Below, in pieces: positions 37,427 through 48,511 of a stretch of DNA of 64,000 nucleotides; position 1 is the stretch's first letter; the number at the start of each line of letters is the position of its first letter. The DNA comes from Planctomycetota bacterium (GTDB lineage Bacteria > Planctomycetota > Planctomycetia > Pirellulales > UBA1268), in contig QWOP01000053.1 in NCBI GenBank assembly GCA_003669605.1, positions 124,001 to 188,000 on the forward strand, in the 5' to 3' direction. The notes under the pieces were generated by a model. That model had not been told where the DNA came from. It saw only the letters and a program-made list of their open reading frames with translations, and made no database searches. Both the position numbers and the translations under genes were made by a program.

Positions 37427-37538
37427 TTCGGTGTAAGGCTTTCAACAAGGCATTTCGGCGATCAACCCCGGATCGCTGGCGGATCTCCGAGAAGGCTCGG
37501 CGCTGCACCTCACTTTCGAAGGTGCGATTTCCAAGGGG

Positions 37539-38258
37539 GTGGAAGTGAGGGGGTGGGTGTCGGCACGACCTTCCTGGTTCTCTCGCCAATTCTCTCCCTG
37601 GTTCTCTGATCCTTGGAGGCTCCGTCTCCTTCGGGTGCTCTTCGGGGTGGCGCTGCTTGCCGTGGTCTGGGCGGCGGAACGCTACGGGGGCGTGGAGCAG
37701 GTGGCCCCCGAGCCGATCCCGGTCGATCGGCAACCCCAGCCAGGCTCGCCACCGCCGCCACCGACAGAGCCCGCGGCAAACGACGACGATGGTGCCGAAG
37801 CGGAGGCCCCGCCACTCACGGAAGCCACCCCACGCGCGGGCGTAAGCGTCGATCGAGCCGCTGCCGAATCGACCGCTCCCCCAGCGTCGCGCCGATCGCA
37901 GCCAACTCCGCAGGCATCACCAACCGCCCCCGATCCGCTGGTGATCAACGGGCTCTCGCTCCGCGATTCGAGCGGCCGCACGATCTACCGGGGGCAGATC
38001 GATCTGGCCCCGACGATGGAGCGAATCGCGGCCGGCCGGCGGTTGCGATTCCCCAACGACGGCAGCACGTTTCAAAACCGCGAAAATCGTCTTCCGCGAC
38101 GCCCGCCGGGATACTACCGCGAGTGGGTTGTGCCGACACCGAAGGAACCGGGGCCGGGCCCGCAACGGTTAATCACCGGCCAGGAGGGCGAAGTCTGGTA
38201 CACCCACGACCACTACCGCTCCTTTCGCCGCCTTCCCGGGGAGATCCATATCCGATGA
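37539..38258 (+). CDS. Membrane-anchored microbial ribonuclease (barnase/RNase N1-T1 family)
   Basis: A 239-residue protein. An N-terminal hydrophobic segment (about 28-46, RLLRVLFGVALLAVVWAA) would export or anchor it. A ~90-residue Pro/Ala/Asp-rich linker follows, then a C-terminal guanyl-specific RNase domain (~150-239). This has the catalytic set Glu195 in GYYREWVV, Arg210 in PQRLITG and His225 in THDHYRSF, plus NDGSTFQNRENRLP, all standard for the family. The stop overlaps the next start by four bases (ATGA). The next gene encodes barstar, so this is a toxin-inhibitor pair. The long linker suggests the RNase domain acts outside the cytoplasm or is released there. The start codon is not firmly fixed. 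Confidence 0.88.
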   Translation: MEVRGWVSARPSWFSRQFSPWFSDPWRLRLLRVLFGVALLAVVWAAERYGGVEQVAPEPIPVDRQPQPGSPPPPPTEPAANDDDGAEAEAPPLTEATPRAGVSVDRAAAESTAPPASRRSQPTPQASPTAPDPLVINGLSLRDSSGRTIYRGQIDLAPTMERIAAGRRLRFPNDGSTFQNRENRLPRRPPGYYREWVVPTPKEPGPGPQRLITGQEGEVWYTHDHYRSFRRLPGEIHIR

Positions 38259-38644
38259 CCATCGCGCCTGGGCCATTCCAGTTCAGCGAGGATCCGGTGG
38301 CGTACCGTGCCGACGGCGCCCTCGTGGTGCGGATTCCCGCCAAGGCCAGGGGGAAGGAGAAACTCCTCAGCGTGCTCGCCGCGAAGCTCCGCTTCCCCAC
38401 CTACTTTGGGCACAATTGGGACGCTCTCGAAGAATGTCTCCGTGATCTCTCTTGGCTCGGCGATCAGCCGCGGGTGGTGATCGTCCACGAGGCGTTCCCC
38501 TTTTCGTCGGCCGGTGACGCGCTGGCGATCTACCAGGGCATTCTCGCTGACGCCGTGGTCGTTCATCGCCAGCGCGGCACGCCCCCCCTGCTGGAGGTCG
38601 TCTTTCCTGGCCCACCGATCGACAACGCCAGACGCCAGCGCTGA
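38255..38644 (+). CDS. Barstar-family RNase inhibitor
   Basis: A 129-residue protein whose core (about residues 24-115) is a barstar fold: VVRIPAKARGKEKLLSVLAAK, then TYFGHNWDALEECLRDL. This corresponds to the barnase-contacting helix of barstar (family consensus 'yfG.nwDAL.d.l.d'), followed by VVIVHEAF and a late ILADAV segment. It would bind and block the RNase encoded just upstream, protecting the cytosol. The ATG sits within the RNase stop (ATGA), so the two are translationally coupled, as expected of toxin and inhibitor. The frame is open far upstream in the RNase gene, but only this start is sensible. Confidence 0.9.
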   Translation: MTIAPGPFQFSEDPVAYRADGALVVRIPAKARGKEKLLSVLAAKLRFPTYFGHNWDALEECLRDLSWLGDQPRVVIVHEAFPFSSAGDALAIYQGILADAVVVHRQRGTPPLLEVVFPGPPIDNARRQR

Positions 38645-38733
38645 CAGGCAACGTCCTGTCTGCCGATTGGCCCACCAGAAGGAACTGGCCAGCTACGGCC
38701 AGGCCCAAAACCCATTCCAAAAAGGAATCATTC

Positions 38734-39459
38734 ATGGCAGGGACAAATGTCGTTGTCGTCGGTGGGAGTCACGGAATTGGATTCGAGATTGTTCGTCGCG
38801 AATTGAACCAAGGGGCGAGCGTGACAGTTGTTTCGCGTACTGTTGGAAGGCTTGCAGAACTCGCCGCTGCCGAATCAGGCTCTCTCGCACACATCGTAGC
38901 GGACGTTTGCTCCGATCGTCTTTCCGAAGAACAATTGCCAGAACGTATTGATGCTTTCGTCTACTGCCCCGGATCGATCAGCCTTGGCTCACTCCGGGCG
39001 TGCAATCCTGAGACAATGCGACGCGACTTTGAGTTGAACGTCGTGTCCGCGACAACGTGCTTTCAAGCTGCATTGAAGTCGATGAGTCGCTCAGAAAAAG
39101 CGAGCGCTGTATTTTTTAGTTCCGTCGCAGCACAGTTGGGAATGTCGATGCACACGTCGGTTGCGGCTTCAAAAGGAGCCATCGAAGCCTTGGTGCGAAC
39201 ATGGGCATCGGAGCTCGCCCCCAAGATTCGCGTCAACGGCATTGCGCCAGCTCTCGTCGACACGCCCCTTGCCCAGCGTCTTCTCTCATCCGAATCAAAA
39301 CGAGCAGCCATGGCTGCCGTCTATCCGCTTGCTCGCATTGGATTACCCGATGACTGCGCAGCGTTAGCGCAATTTCTGCTTTCGGACAAGAGCGGCTGGA
39401 TCACAGGGCAAATCTATGGTGTCGATGGAGGTCTTTCCTCGATCTTGAGAGCTCCTTAA
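38734..39459 (+). CDS. Short-chain dehydrogenase/reductase-like protein lacking the catalytic Tyr
   Basis: The 241-residue protein has the SDR Rossmann fold: cofactor loop VVVGGSHGIG, NVVSATTCFQAAL and the active-site Ser130 in AVFFSS. The end is IRVNGIAPALVDTPLAQ and GQIYGVDGGLSS. At the YxxxK position the sequence is SVAASKGAIEAL, so the general-acid Tyr is Val143 while Lys147 remains. A classical reduction mechanism is doubtful. An AAGGAA ribosome-binding site lies before ATG 38734. Base composition differs from its surroundings (25 G/C in the 60 bases from 39061), suggesting acquisition by transfer. Substrate unknown; it could serve the PKS product, but nothing shows it. Confidence 0.85.
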   Translation: MAGTNVVVVGGSHGIGFEIVRRELNQGASVTVVSRTVGRLAELAAAESGSLAHIVADVCSDRLSEEQLPERIDAFVYCPGSISLGSLRACNPETMRRDFELNVVSATTCFQAALKSMSRSEKASAVFFSSVAAQLGMSMHTSVAASKGAIEALVRTWASELAPKIRVNGIAPALVDTPLAQRLLSSESKRAAMAAVYPLARIGLPDDCAALAQFLLSDKSGWITGQIYGVDGGLSSILRAP

Positions 39460-39655
39460 TACTTCCGCCCATTGAGGGCCGATGCCGGGAACACAGTTGC
39501 AATGATGCAATCTCACTGAGCTCTTCCCGAAAGTCTGCGGGTGACAGTTCCTCGGGCGGGGGTGTCCAAGCCCTCTCGCTGGGCGTTACCTGCCGCCCGG
39601 CATGGCTCACAACCCGGCGGGCACCACGTTGGTGGCAGCGGCAGGCTGACTCGCC

Positions 39656-40738
39656 TCACCAGCCAATGATCCGGCGGCTGACTGCGGGCAGACACCAGCG
39701 GATGGCTGAGGCAATCGCGTAGGAGAGCCCTGTGACCACAATAGCCCAGACGGCCACTTGGATGACTTCTATGGGCGTGCCGAATGGAGTCGATGACGTG
39801 TCCGCTGACACCACTTTATGGAGCACAATGATGAGCAGCGGATGGAGAAAGAAGAGAGCAAAACTGCTTGTAGCGAGCGTTTTTAAGATCGGCTGATTGA
39901 GACAGCTAACCCGGGAAAAGAGGGAGTACAACAAGAGACAGACAAGCATCTTCTGGGGCAGCATCAGATCGATGCCCCCCCATTGCAGCGCCGGCTTGTG
40001 CAGGTTGCCATACTCTGTGAAGCAGACGGCCTGCGCGAACGCCAAGCCGAGGATGCCGATGCCCAGCCATCCCTCCCGGCCGGCCAATCGTCGCAGCACC
40101 TCCTCCCGGTTGATCGCCACGTTGATTCCCAGCAGGTAGACCGGCGTGTAATAGATCACCGACTGAGCCACCAAGAGATTTTCCACCGGCCGGTGGATCA
40201 GCATCGATATCGCCATGGAGAACACCATGATCGCCAGCCGGGGGGCGAGCCGTAGCCGGCCATAGACACGAAACGGCGGCGAGAGCACAAAGATCACCAT
40301 GATGAACGGCACATACCAATAGCCGCCGGGGATATGACTCCCGTTCGACAGAAAGGCGAGAGATTGAACCAGAAAACCAAGGAGCGGCTCCCAGAGGGCC
40401 CAGAGCCCCGTCGCCCCGTGCAGTGGCGTCCAATCGGCGCGCTTGGCGGCATAGTATGTCACCGGCAGAGCCGACATAACTAGATAGGGGAGCAGCACGA
40501 AGGAGATCTTCTGCCGCAGAAAGCGGATAAAGTCAAATGTCTCGGGATAGAGATAGTAAAATAGAAACCCGGAGATGAAGACAAAGAGCGAGGTGCCTCC
40601 CATCAGCAGATTGAGCGGCAGCTTCTCGAGAGTTGAATCGATGTGCAGGGGCACTAGCCCGATCACGTGCCCGGTGATGATCAGCAGGATCGCTAGGCCG
40701 CGGAACGATTCCATCGCGATTAGATGGGGCTGTTTCAT
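39656..40738 (-). CDS. Acyltransferase 3 family membrane protein
   Basis: A 360-residue integral membrane protein with about ten hydrophobic segments. It starts MKQPHLIAMESFRGLAILLI, with the RG and TGHVIG signature of the OafA/YrhL acyltransferase 3 family (conserved R-G then H). Such enzymes transfer acetyl or other acyl groups to cell-surface glycans or lipids. ATG 40738 is preceded by a purine-rich GGAAGAAACGGAA. GC is lower than average, especially near 40501-40560 (26 G/C in 60). It is convergent with the SDR gene, with a 196-base gap between them. Confidence 0.85.
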   Translation of the reverse strand: MKQPHLIAMESFRGLAILLIITGHVIGLVPLHIDSTLEKLPLNLLMGGTSLFVFISGFLFYYLYPETFDFIRFLRQKISFVLLPYLVMSALPVTYYAAKRADWTPLHGATGLWALWEPLLGFLVQSLAFLSNGSHIPGGYWYVPFIMVIFVLSPPFRVYGRLRLAPRLAIMVFSMAISMLIHRPVENLLVAQSVIYYTPVYLLGINVAINREEVLRRLAGREGWLGIGILGLAFAQAVCFTEYGNLHKPALQWGGIDLMLPQKMLVCLLLYSLFSRVSCLNQPILKTLATSSFALFFLHPLLIIVLHKVVSADTSSTPFGTPIEVIQVAVWAIVVTGLSYAIASAIRWCLPAVSRRIIGW

Positions 40739-41182
40739 TTCCGTTTCTTCCGGAAACCGCAGGGGCACGGTACCACCAGCCCGCTTGTCGATCGAGAATT
40801 CCGCGCTGGATTGCCCGTGCCCTGGAGCCGGGCTTGGCGGCACGCGAGGCGATGGATGGCGTACGGTCTGGCCGGCAGTTTATCGACAGCCTGCTCGAGG
40901 CGGGAGTGACCATCTGCTTGGATGCCCGCAAGTCTTTAGAGGCTCGCCTTGTATCGTATCGAGTTGCCGAACTCCCATCCACGGCTCCCGATCGGTGGCT
41001 GCCACTGGCGATCCTCCTCGGGGCGCTTTGAGTTCGAATTCCGTGCTTGGCTTCTCGTCGATCTCCCGGCCTGCAACTTTTGAGCACGACTGATCGCTGG
41101 TCGTCTGCCGCCAGTCGATCGGCTATTCTCGACTGGAAGCGATATTCCCCACGCCACTCCCATCTCCCCACAACGGCTCCCC
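40739..41182. other. Intergenic region with a possible gene remnant (444 bases)
   Basis: The acyltransferase promoter must lie here on the minus strand. A plus-strand frame without a stop from 40741 to 41031 ends REAMDGVRSGRQFIDSLLEA and DRWLPLAILLGAL. It reads somewhat protein-like (alternating hydrophobic and charged residues) but has no good start, ribosome-binding site or recognised family. I regard it as a possible 3' fragment of a lost gene. Confidence 0.25.
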
Positions 41183-42397
41183 GTGATCCAGACTCTCGCC
41201 TCTGAGCAATTCCCAACCCGATGCCGAGTGCGCGTGCCTTCGGCTCCTCTGGTCTTGGGCATCGCGATCCTCTTCGGCATCGCTTTGGGGAGCCAGCTGC
41301 CGACCACGGCCCCTGCCGCCGAGCCTGCCGCCGCCGATTTTGCCACCTTCACCCGTGACGAGTCGCCGCTGATCCGCAGGCAGCTCCAGGTTTCCGACCG
41401 GGAATACCGGCAGATCGAGCCGACGCTCTGGCACCTCGCCCAGCGCTACCATGGCACGCTCGTGGGCCTCCCTGCTTCGCAGCGACTCGACAGGCTCGTC
41501 GGCCTCGCCGACTTCATCGAACGGCTGCGCGACACGCACGCCGACGAGATCGTCATCGGCGAAGGCCAGAGGCTTCTCGGCCTCCTCGACCCCGACCGCG
41601 GCCTCGATCCCAAGGAGGTCACGACCATCGCCGCGGCCTATGGCGCCCCAGCCACCGTCTGGAAGCAAGGGGCCGGCGGCCCGACCGGCCCCGCCACGAA
41701 CGCTGACACCGCCGAGGGCTTTCTCGCGGCGGTCCGCGCTGCCGCCGCCGATACCACGCCGACCACCATCGTCGTCCTCGGCCACGGCCTCCCGACGGAG
41801 ATCCAGAGCTATTCGATTCCGTGCGAGACTCTCGCGGCGGCTTTTCTCGATGGGGTCGCGGGCAACGCCGGGGCAGGGGATGGGGACGCGGGAACCCAGC
41901 CGCCAGAGCGAGCGGCGCGGCCGGTGGACCTCGGCCATCTGGCATTGGTCTGCGACGACTGCTTCAGCGCCGATTTTCTCGAGAACCTCGGGGCTGCGCT
42001 CGAGGAACAGTGCCAGGAGCGGGCGCTCGATCTTGTCGCCTTACCTACCTGCATCGCCGGCACCAACCGCGACCGCTACGGGATTGCCGACGTGGGGGAA
42101 AAGTTTGTTCCCCACTTCTGGAAAGACGTCATCGAGCTCTACTACGTCCGTCGGCCACTTCCCAACGCGGTCGTGCTGGCCGATTTCTTTGAGTCGGTCG
42201 ACAACATGATGTATGGCTACGGCCGGACGCCGGTCGTGGAAGGGGGAAAGGTGGTCACCTATCGCCTCGTGAATCCCGACCTCGTCCAGGACCCGGTCGT
42301 GTTCGTGTCGCTCGACGACGCCGAACTCGTCAGGCTGCGAACCATCCTCGGCCTCCCCCCCGACGCCCCACTGCCAAGACTCTTCGACATCGGCTGA
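41183..42397 (+). CDS. Secreted protein with a caspase-fold (clan CD) cysteine peptidase-like signature
   Basis: A 404-residue protein with a signal-like segment (about 22-48). The core has two blocks typical of the clan CD fold: a beta strand ending in His-Gly (TTIVVLGHGLPTEI, His201) and, about 55 residues later, a strand ending in Asp-Asp-Cys (HLALVCDDCFSADFLENL, Cys260). These are the positions of the catalytic dyad in caspases, metacaspases and legumains. Spacing and hydrophobic pattern fit. The rest (WKDVIELYYVRRPLPNAVVLADFFESVDNMMYG) is not familiar. The start is a GTG; no SD is obvious. It is followed 28 bases later by the hydrolase gene. Proteolysis is inferred from these motifs only. 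Confidence 0.55.
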   Translation: MIQTLASEQFPTRCRVRVPSAPLVLGIAILFGIALGSQLPTTAPAAEPAAADFATFTRDESPLIRRQLQVSDREYRQIEPTLWHLAQRYHGTLVGLPASQRLDRLVGLADFIERLRDTHADEIVIGEGQRLLGLLDPDRGLDPKEVTTIAAAYGAPATVWKQGAGGPTGPATNADTAEGFLAAVRAAAADTTPTTIVVLGHGLPTEIQSYSIPCETLAAAFLDGVAGNAGAGDGDAGTQPPERAARPVDLGHLALVCDDCFSADFLENLGAALEEQCQERALDLVALPTCIAGTNRDRYGIADVGEKFVPHFWKDVIELYYVRRPLPNAVVLADFFESVDNMMYGYGRTPVVEGGKVVTYRLVNPDLVQDPVVFVSLDDAELVRLRTILGLPPDAPLPRLFDIG

Positions 42398-42425
42398 CCG
42401 ACGCCCCTCTCTCCGGAACCCTCCC

Positions 42426-43262
42426 ATGCTCCGCGACCTCTCGGCCTGCCTCCTCCTCCTCGCCGTGCTCACGACAACTGCCACGGGCGCCGTCGACCTC
42501 GATTTCCCCGGCGCGACGACCGACCAGTGGCATGGCCACAAGCGGACGCGTTTTCTGTTCGAGGGCGCGGAGGCCTGGGTCGTCGTTCCCGCAGCGGCGC
42601 TCCCCGAAAACCCCTGGAGCTGGTGCATGATGTTTCCAGATGCCTTCACGGAACGCTGCGCTGCGCCGCAGCTGGTGGAACGGGGGTTTCATCATGCCTT
42701 TCTCGACGTCGGCAATTCGTTCGGTGCGCCTGTGGCCGTCGCCCGACTCTCCCGGTTTCATGACGAACTCGTCCGCCGTGGCCTCGCTCCCCGTCCGGCC
42801 CTGATCGGCATCTCCCGTGGCAGCCTCTACGCCCACCGCTTTGCTGCCGAGCATCCGGGGGACGTGAGTGTGATTTACGGCGACGCTGGCGTGTGCGATG
42901 TCCGCAGCTGGCCGGGGGGTCAGGCTGCCGGCAGGAAGGGGAAGGGGAGTGCCGGTGACTGGGAGGAGATGAAGACGCTCTACGGTTTCGCCAACGACGC
43001 CGCGGCCCTCGCCTGGCAGGGAAACCCGGTCGACACGCTCGCGCCCCTCGCTGAAGCAGGCGTGGCCCTCGTCCACGTCGTCGGGGATGCCGACGACGTC
43101 GTACCGCCGGATGAGAATGCGCTGCTGATCAACGCCCGCTATCGGGCCCTCGGCGGCACGGTGGAACTGATCCACAAGCCGGGCATCGGCCATCATCCCC
43201 ATGGACTCGACGATCCCACCCCGGTCGTGGAATTCATCGTCCGCCACACAACAGGGCGTTGA
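42426..43262 (+). CDS. Secreted alpha/beta hydrolase
   Basis: A 278-residue protein with an N-terminal signal peptide (LSACLLLLAVLTTTATGA). It has an alpha/beta-hydrolase core: nucleophile Ser130 in LIGISRGSLY, an acidic residue in VVGDADDVVP (Asp221-224), and His256/257 in GIGHHPHG. The order and spacing fit a Ser-Asp-His triad. The layout resembles prolyl-oligopeptidase-like or esterase hydrolases of planctomycetes that act on polymers or acetyl esters. It may form a two-gene unit with the caspase-like protein upstream (28-base gap). Substrate is unknown. Confidence 0.75.
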   Translation: MLRDLSACLLLLAVLTTTATGAVDLDFPGATTDQWHGHKRTRFLFEGAEAWVVVPAAALPENPWSWCMMFPDAFTERCAAPQLVERGFHHAFLDVGNSFGAPVAVARLSRFHDELVRRGLAPRPALIGISRGSLYAHRFAAEHPGDVSVIYGDAGVCDVRSWPGGQAAGRKGKGSAGDWEEMKTLYGFANDAAALAWQGNPVDTLAPLAEAGVALVHVVGDADDVVPPDENALLINARYRALGGTVELIHKPGIGHHPHGLDDPTPVVEFIVRHTTGR

Positions 43263-43268
43263 TTGCCC

Positions 43269-43314
43269 CCCTTGGAATCATTATTTCACGGCTCAGGAAT
43301 CACTTTTCCAGGGG
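43269..43314 (-). repeat. Partial dispersed repeat, copy D
   Basis: Lies in the 55-base gap between two convergent genes. The stretch around 43293-43312 (CTCAGGAATCACTTTTCCAG) matches the end of copy C (CTCCGGAATGACGTTTCCCA) and, less closely, the inverse of copies A and B. Inside, GGAATCA followed by a T-rich run occurs twice. Could serve as a bidirectional terminator for the two converging genes. Confidence 0.4.
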
Positions 43315-43317
43315 ACT

Positions 43318-46410
<3,093 letters not shown>

Positions 46411-46422
46411 CGTCGTCGGGGG

Positions 46423-47964
46423 CTACAACGCCCCCGCCTCCGCCGTTTCCTGCTCCGGTTCGCCCCGTTTGAGAACGCCTTTGGGGGGGCCGCCCCGTTC
46501 CAGTCGATCGAGCATCACCTGGCTTTTGAGGACGTGGCTCCCCTGACCGACCACATGCGTCGGCCGGCCGCCGTCGGCGAATCCGCCCCGCACCTCCACC
46601 ATCCCGCCATCGCGCAAACCGGGTTCCACGGTCCGAGCAGTGAATTTCCCGCCGCCGCCGGGGATGAAGACCACCCACCGGCTGCCGTCCCATTGCACGG
46701 CATCCCGTGGCACCACCACGGCCAAGGAGCGTCTGTCGACCTCGATCCGGCCACTGCCGTAGGTGTTGGCTCGCAGTGGAGGTTCGGTGGCGGCAAGGTC
46801 TCCGGCGGGGCTGGTGATCTCGGCCCGCACCTCCAACGTCCGCGTCGCCCGATCGACCTCGGTACTCACCCAGCAGACGCGACTGCTGTATTCCTCGCCG
46901 GCCCCGTCGGGCCGGAACCGCAAGGCCTGACCGATGGCCACCCTCCCGGCATCCTCTTTGCTGACGTTGAGCACCACCCACATCGTCGACACGTCAGCCA
47001 GTTCGAAGATCGGTTCGCCAGCCTCCACGACCTCCCCCACCACCGCATCGCGGCCGATGACAACACCATCGAAGGGGGCATGAATCGGCAGGAGGTTGGA
47101 GGTGATATGGGAGGGATCAGTGCCGGCAAACAGTTCCCCGGGAACGCCGACGGTCCGGATTTTCGCAGCCCGGGCATCGTCATCGAGGCTGTCGAATTGG
47201 GCCACCGAAACATCAAATCCGAGGTTCACGAGGGCCTGTTCGGCATTCGTGAGGTGGTTGCGCGCCTCGCGGAGGGCAGATGTCGCCTCCCGAACCTGCC
47301 GGCCCATCACTGCTCCCTTCACCTCGTCGAGGATCGCCACCTGTTCGCGGCGGGCCTCGAAGGCCACCAAGGCATTGAGGAAGTCGGCCTTCAGCCGGCC
47401 CACCTCACGGCTCTCCACAATCACCAGCACATCCCCCTTGGCCACCGCATCACCCAAATGGCGGATCACGCGCCACACGCTGCCGCCGACCCGTGAGGAG
47501 AGCTGCGCCGTCCGCCGCTCGTCGTAGCGAACGACTCCAGTGGCGATCACCTCATCAACGAGCGGGCGTTCCTCGACCGCCACCAATTCGATGCCGGTGC
47601 GGGCCAACGCCTCGGGCGAGGCCAGACGCACCACTCCGTCGGCCGGTTCGTCACCCTCCCCCGGGCTCTCCTCGTCAACCAACTCCTCGTGAGCCATGGC
47701 CTCGCCATCGCTTGTGGAGACATCGTGGGGAATCGCCCCGGGGGACGCGGCGGCGCCCGCTGGGAGTGCGTGGTTGGCAGCGGCAAAATGCCCCAGGCCG
47801 AAAGTCCAGTGGGTCGTATGCCCGGCCCAGCCAACCGCTGCCAATCCGAGTGTGGTGATGGCCGACAGTCCCCATTCACTCAAAATCGTAGCCCAGTGGC
47901 CGGGACGGACACCACGACGACGGGCAGCGCGGGAGGCAGAGGACACAGCGGGAGTGGCAGCCAT
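46423..47964 (-). CDS. RND efflux membrane-fusion protein (CusB/CzcB type)
   Basis: A 513-residue periplasmic adaptor. An N-terminal membrane segment (about 24-45) is followed by a barrel-sandwich/lipoyl half (ATGVVRYDERRTAQLSSRVGG, GDVLVIVESREVGRLKADFL), an alpha-hairpin, the second lipoyl half (IHAPFDGVVIGRDAVVGEVVEAGEPIFELADVSTMWV) and a C-terminal beta-barrel and membrane-proximal domain. The Gly/Glu/Asp stretch at about 90-110 precedes the core. ATG 47964 has AGGAGT before it, and the extension to 48087 is unconvincing. It precedes the pump gene, the usual CBA order lacking component C. Confidence 0.9.
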   Translation of the reverse strand: MAATPAVSSASRAARRRGVRPGHWATILSEWGLSAITTLGLAAVGWAGHTTHWTFGLGHFAAANHALPAGAAASPGAIPHDVSTSDGEAMAHEELVDEESPGEGDEPADGVVRLASPEALARTGIELVAVEERPLVDEVIATGVVRYDERRTAQLSSRVGGSVWRVIRHLGDAVAKGDVLVIVESREVGRLKADFLNALVAFEARREQVAILDEVKGAVMGRQVREATSALREARNHLTNAEQALVNLGFDVSVAQFDSLDDDARAAKIRTVGVPGELFAGTDPSHITSNLLPIHAPFDGVVIGRDAVVGEVVEAGEPIFELADVSTMWVVLNVSKEDAGRVAIGQALRFRPDGAGEEYSSRVCWVSTEVDRATRTLEVRAEITSPAGDLAATEPPLRANTYGSGRIEVDRRSLAVVVPRDAVQWDGSRWVVFIPGGGGKFTARTVEPGLRDGGMVEVRGGFADGGRPTHVVGQGSHVLKSQVMLDRLERGGPPKGVLKRGEPEQETAEAGAL

Positions 47965-48511
47965 CGAAACGACTCCTCGGGGAAGATCGGCCTCCCTGAT
48001 GTCGCTGCGGCATAGCCCACGGAGGCGGTTCTCAAGTGCCAGCCCGGTGGCAACCACCACCTGCTGGATGCATGGCGATAACGCCAACCATCAACCAGGG
48101 AGCGGGTTTGCCATGCGGAACTGGTGAAACTGGCAGAACTGCAACCGTGATGGCGCAAGCCACCGCGTGCCAACGGTCCCACCCCGCCTGAAGCGGGACC
48201 GCACGGCCAGGAAGCCGGAAAGAATCTGGATGAAGGTGGGAAGAAACGAGGGGAGAAACTTGGACCGGGACGTAAGACCGACCGATCAACGCCATATCAA
48301 CCGCGCTCAGCAGTCCTCACCGGCGGCGTCCAGAATCGCTACCGGAAAAAACTGTCGAAATTGCAAGAGAACAGAGTATTGCCAGCCGATCGCCTTCTGT
48401 CCAGTTGCCGGAGGTCAAAATACCGGCACGCCCGCCGGGCGACGAGGGACTGTCACTGCCTCGTCACCGCCGAAGTTCGCGTTCCAGCCCCGAGTGAGGA
48501 ACAAGTCGGGG
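47965..48511. other. Intergenic region upstream of the RND operon (547 bases)
   Basis: No convincing gene. On the minus strand a sigma-70-like promoter TGGACA (48398-48403), 17-base spacer, AATACT (48375-48380) could drive the efflux operon. That would leave a leader of about 400 bases, long enough for regulatory RNA or a small regulator. An 87-codon frame at 48032-48295 (-) has no recognisable features. A GGTCCC/GGGACC inverted repeat (48175-48200) lies in the middle. Confidence 0.35.

Larger units (their letters stand above)
37210..37538. other. Intergenic region after the PKS (329 bases)
   Basis: Contains the tRNA-Pro-like element (37343-37426) and the 11-bp hairpin overlapping it (37333-37359). 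No promoter is recognised for the RNase gene that follows, and no protein-coding frame is credible. Confidence 0.5.

Noticed and set aside
37613-38254. A long N-terminal extension of the barstar frame
   Set aside because: It lies entirely over the RNase gene in another frame; the ATGA start at 38255 gives a normal barstar.
48032-48295. An 87-codon minus-strand frame upstream of the membrane-fusion protein
   Set aside because: No ribosome-binding site, domain or conserved-looking pattern; the composition fits intergenic sequence.
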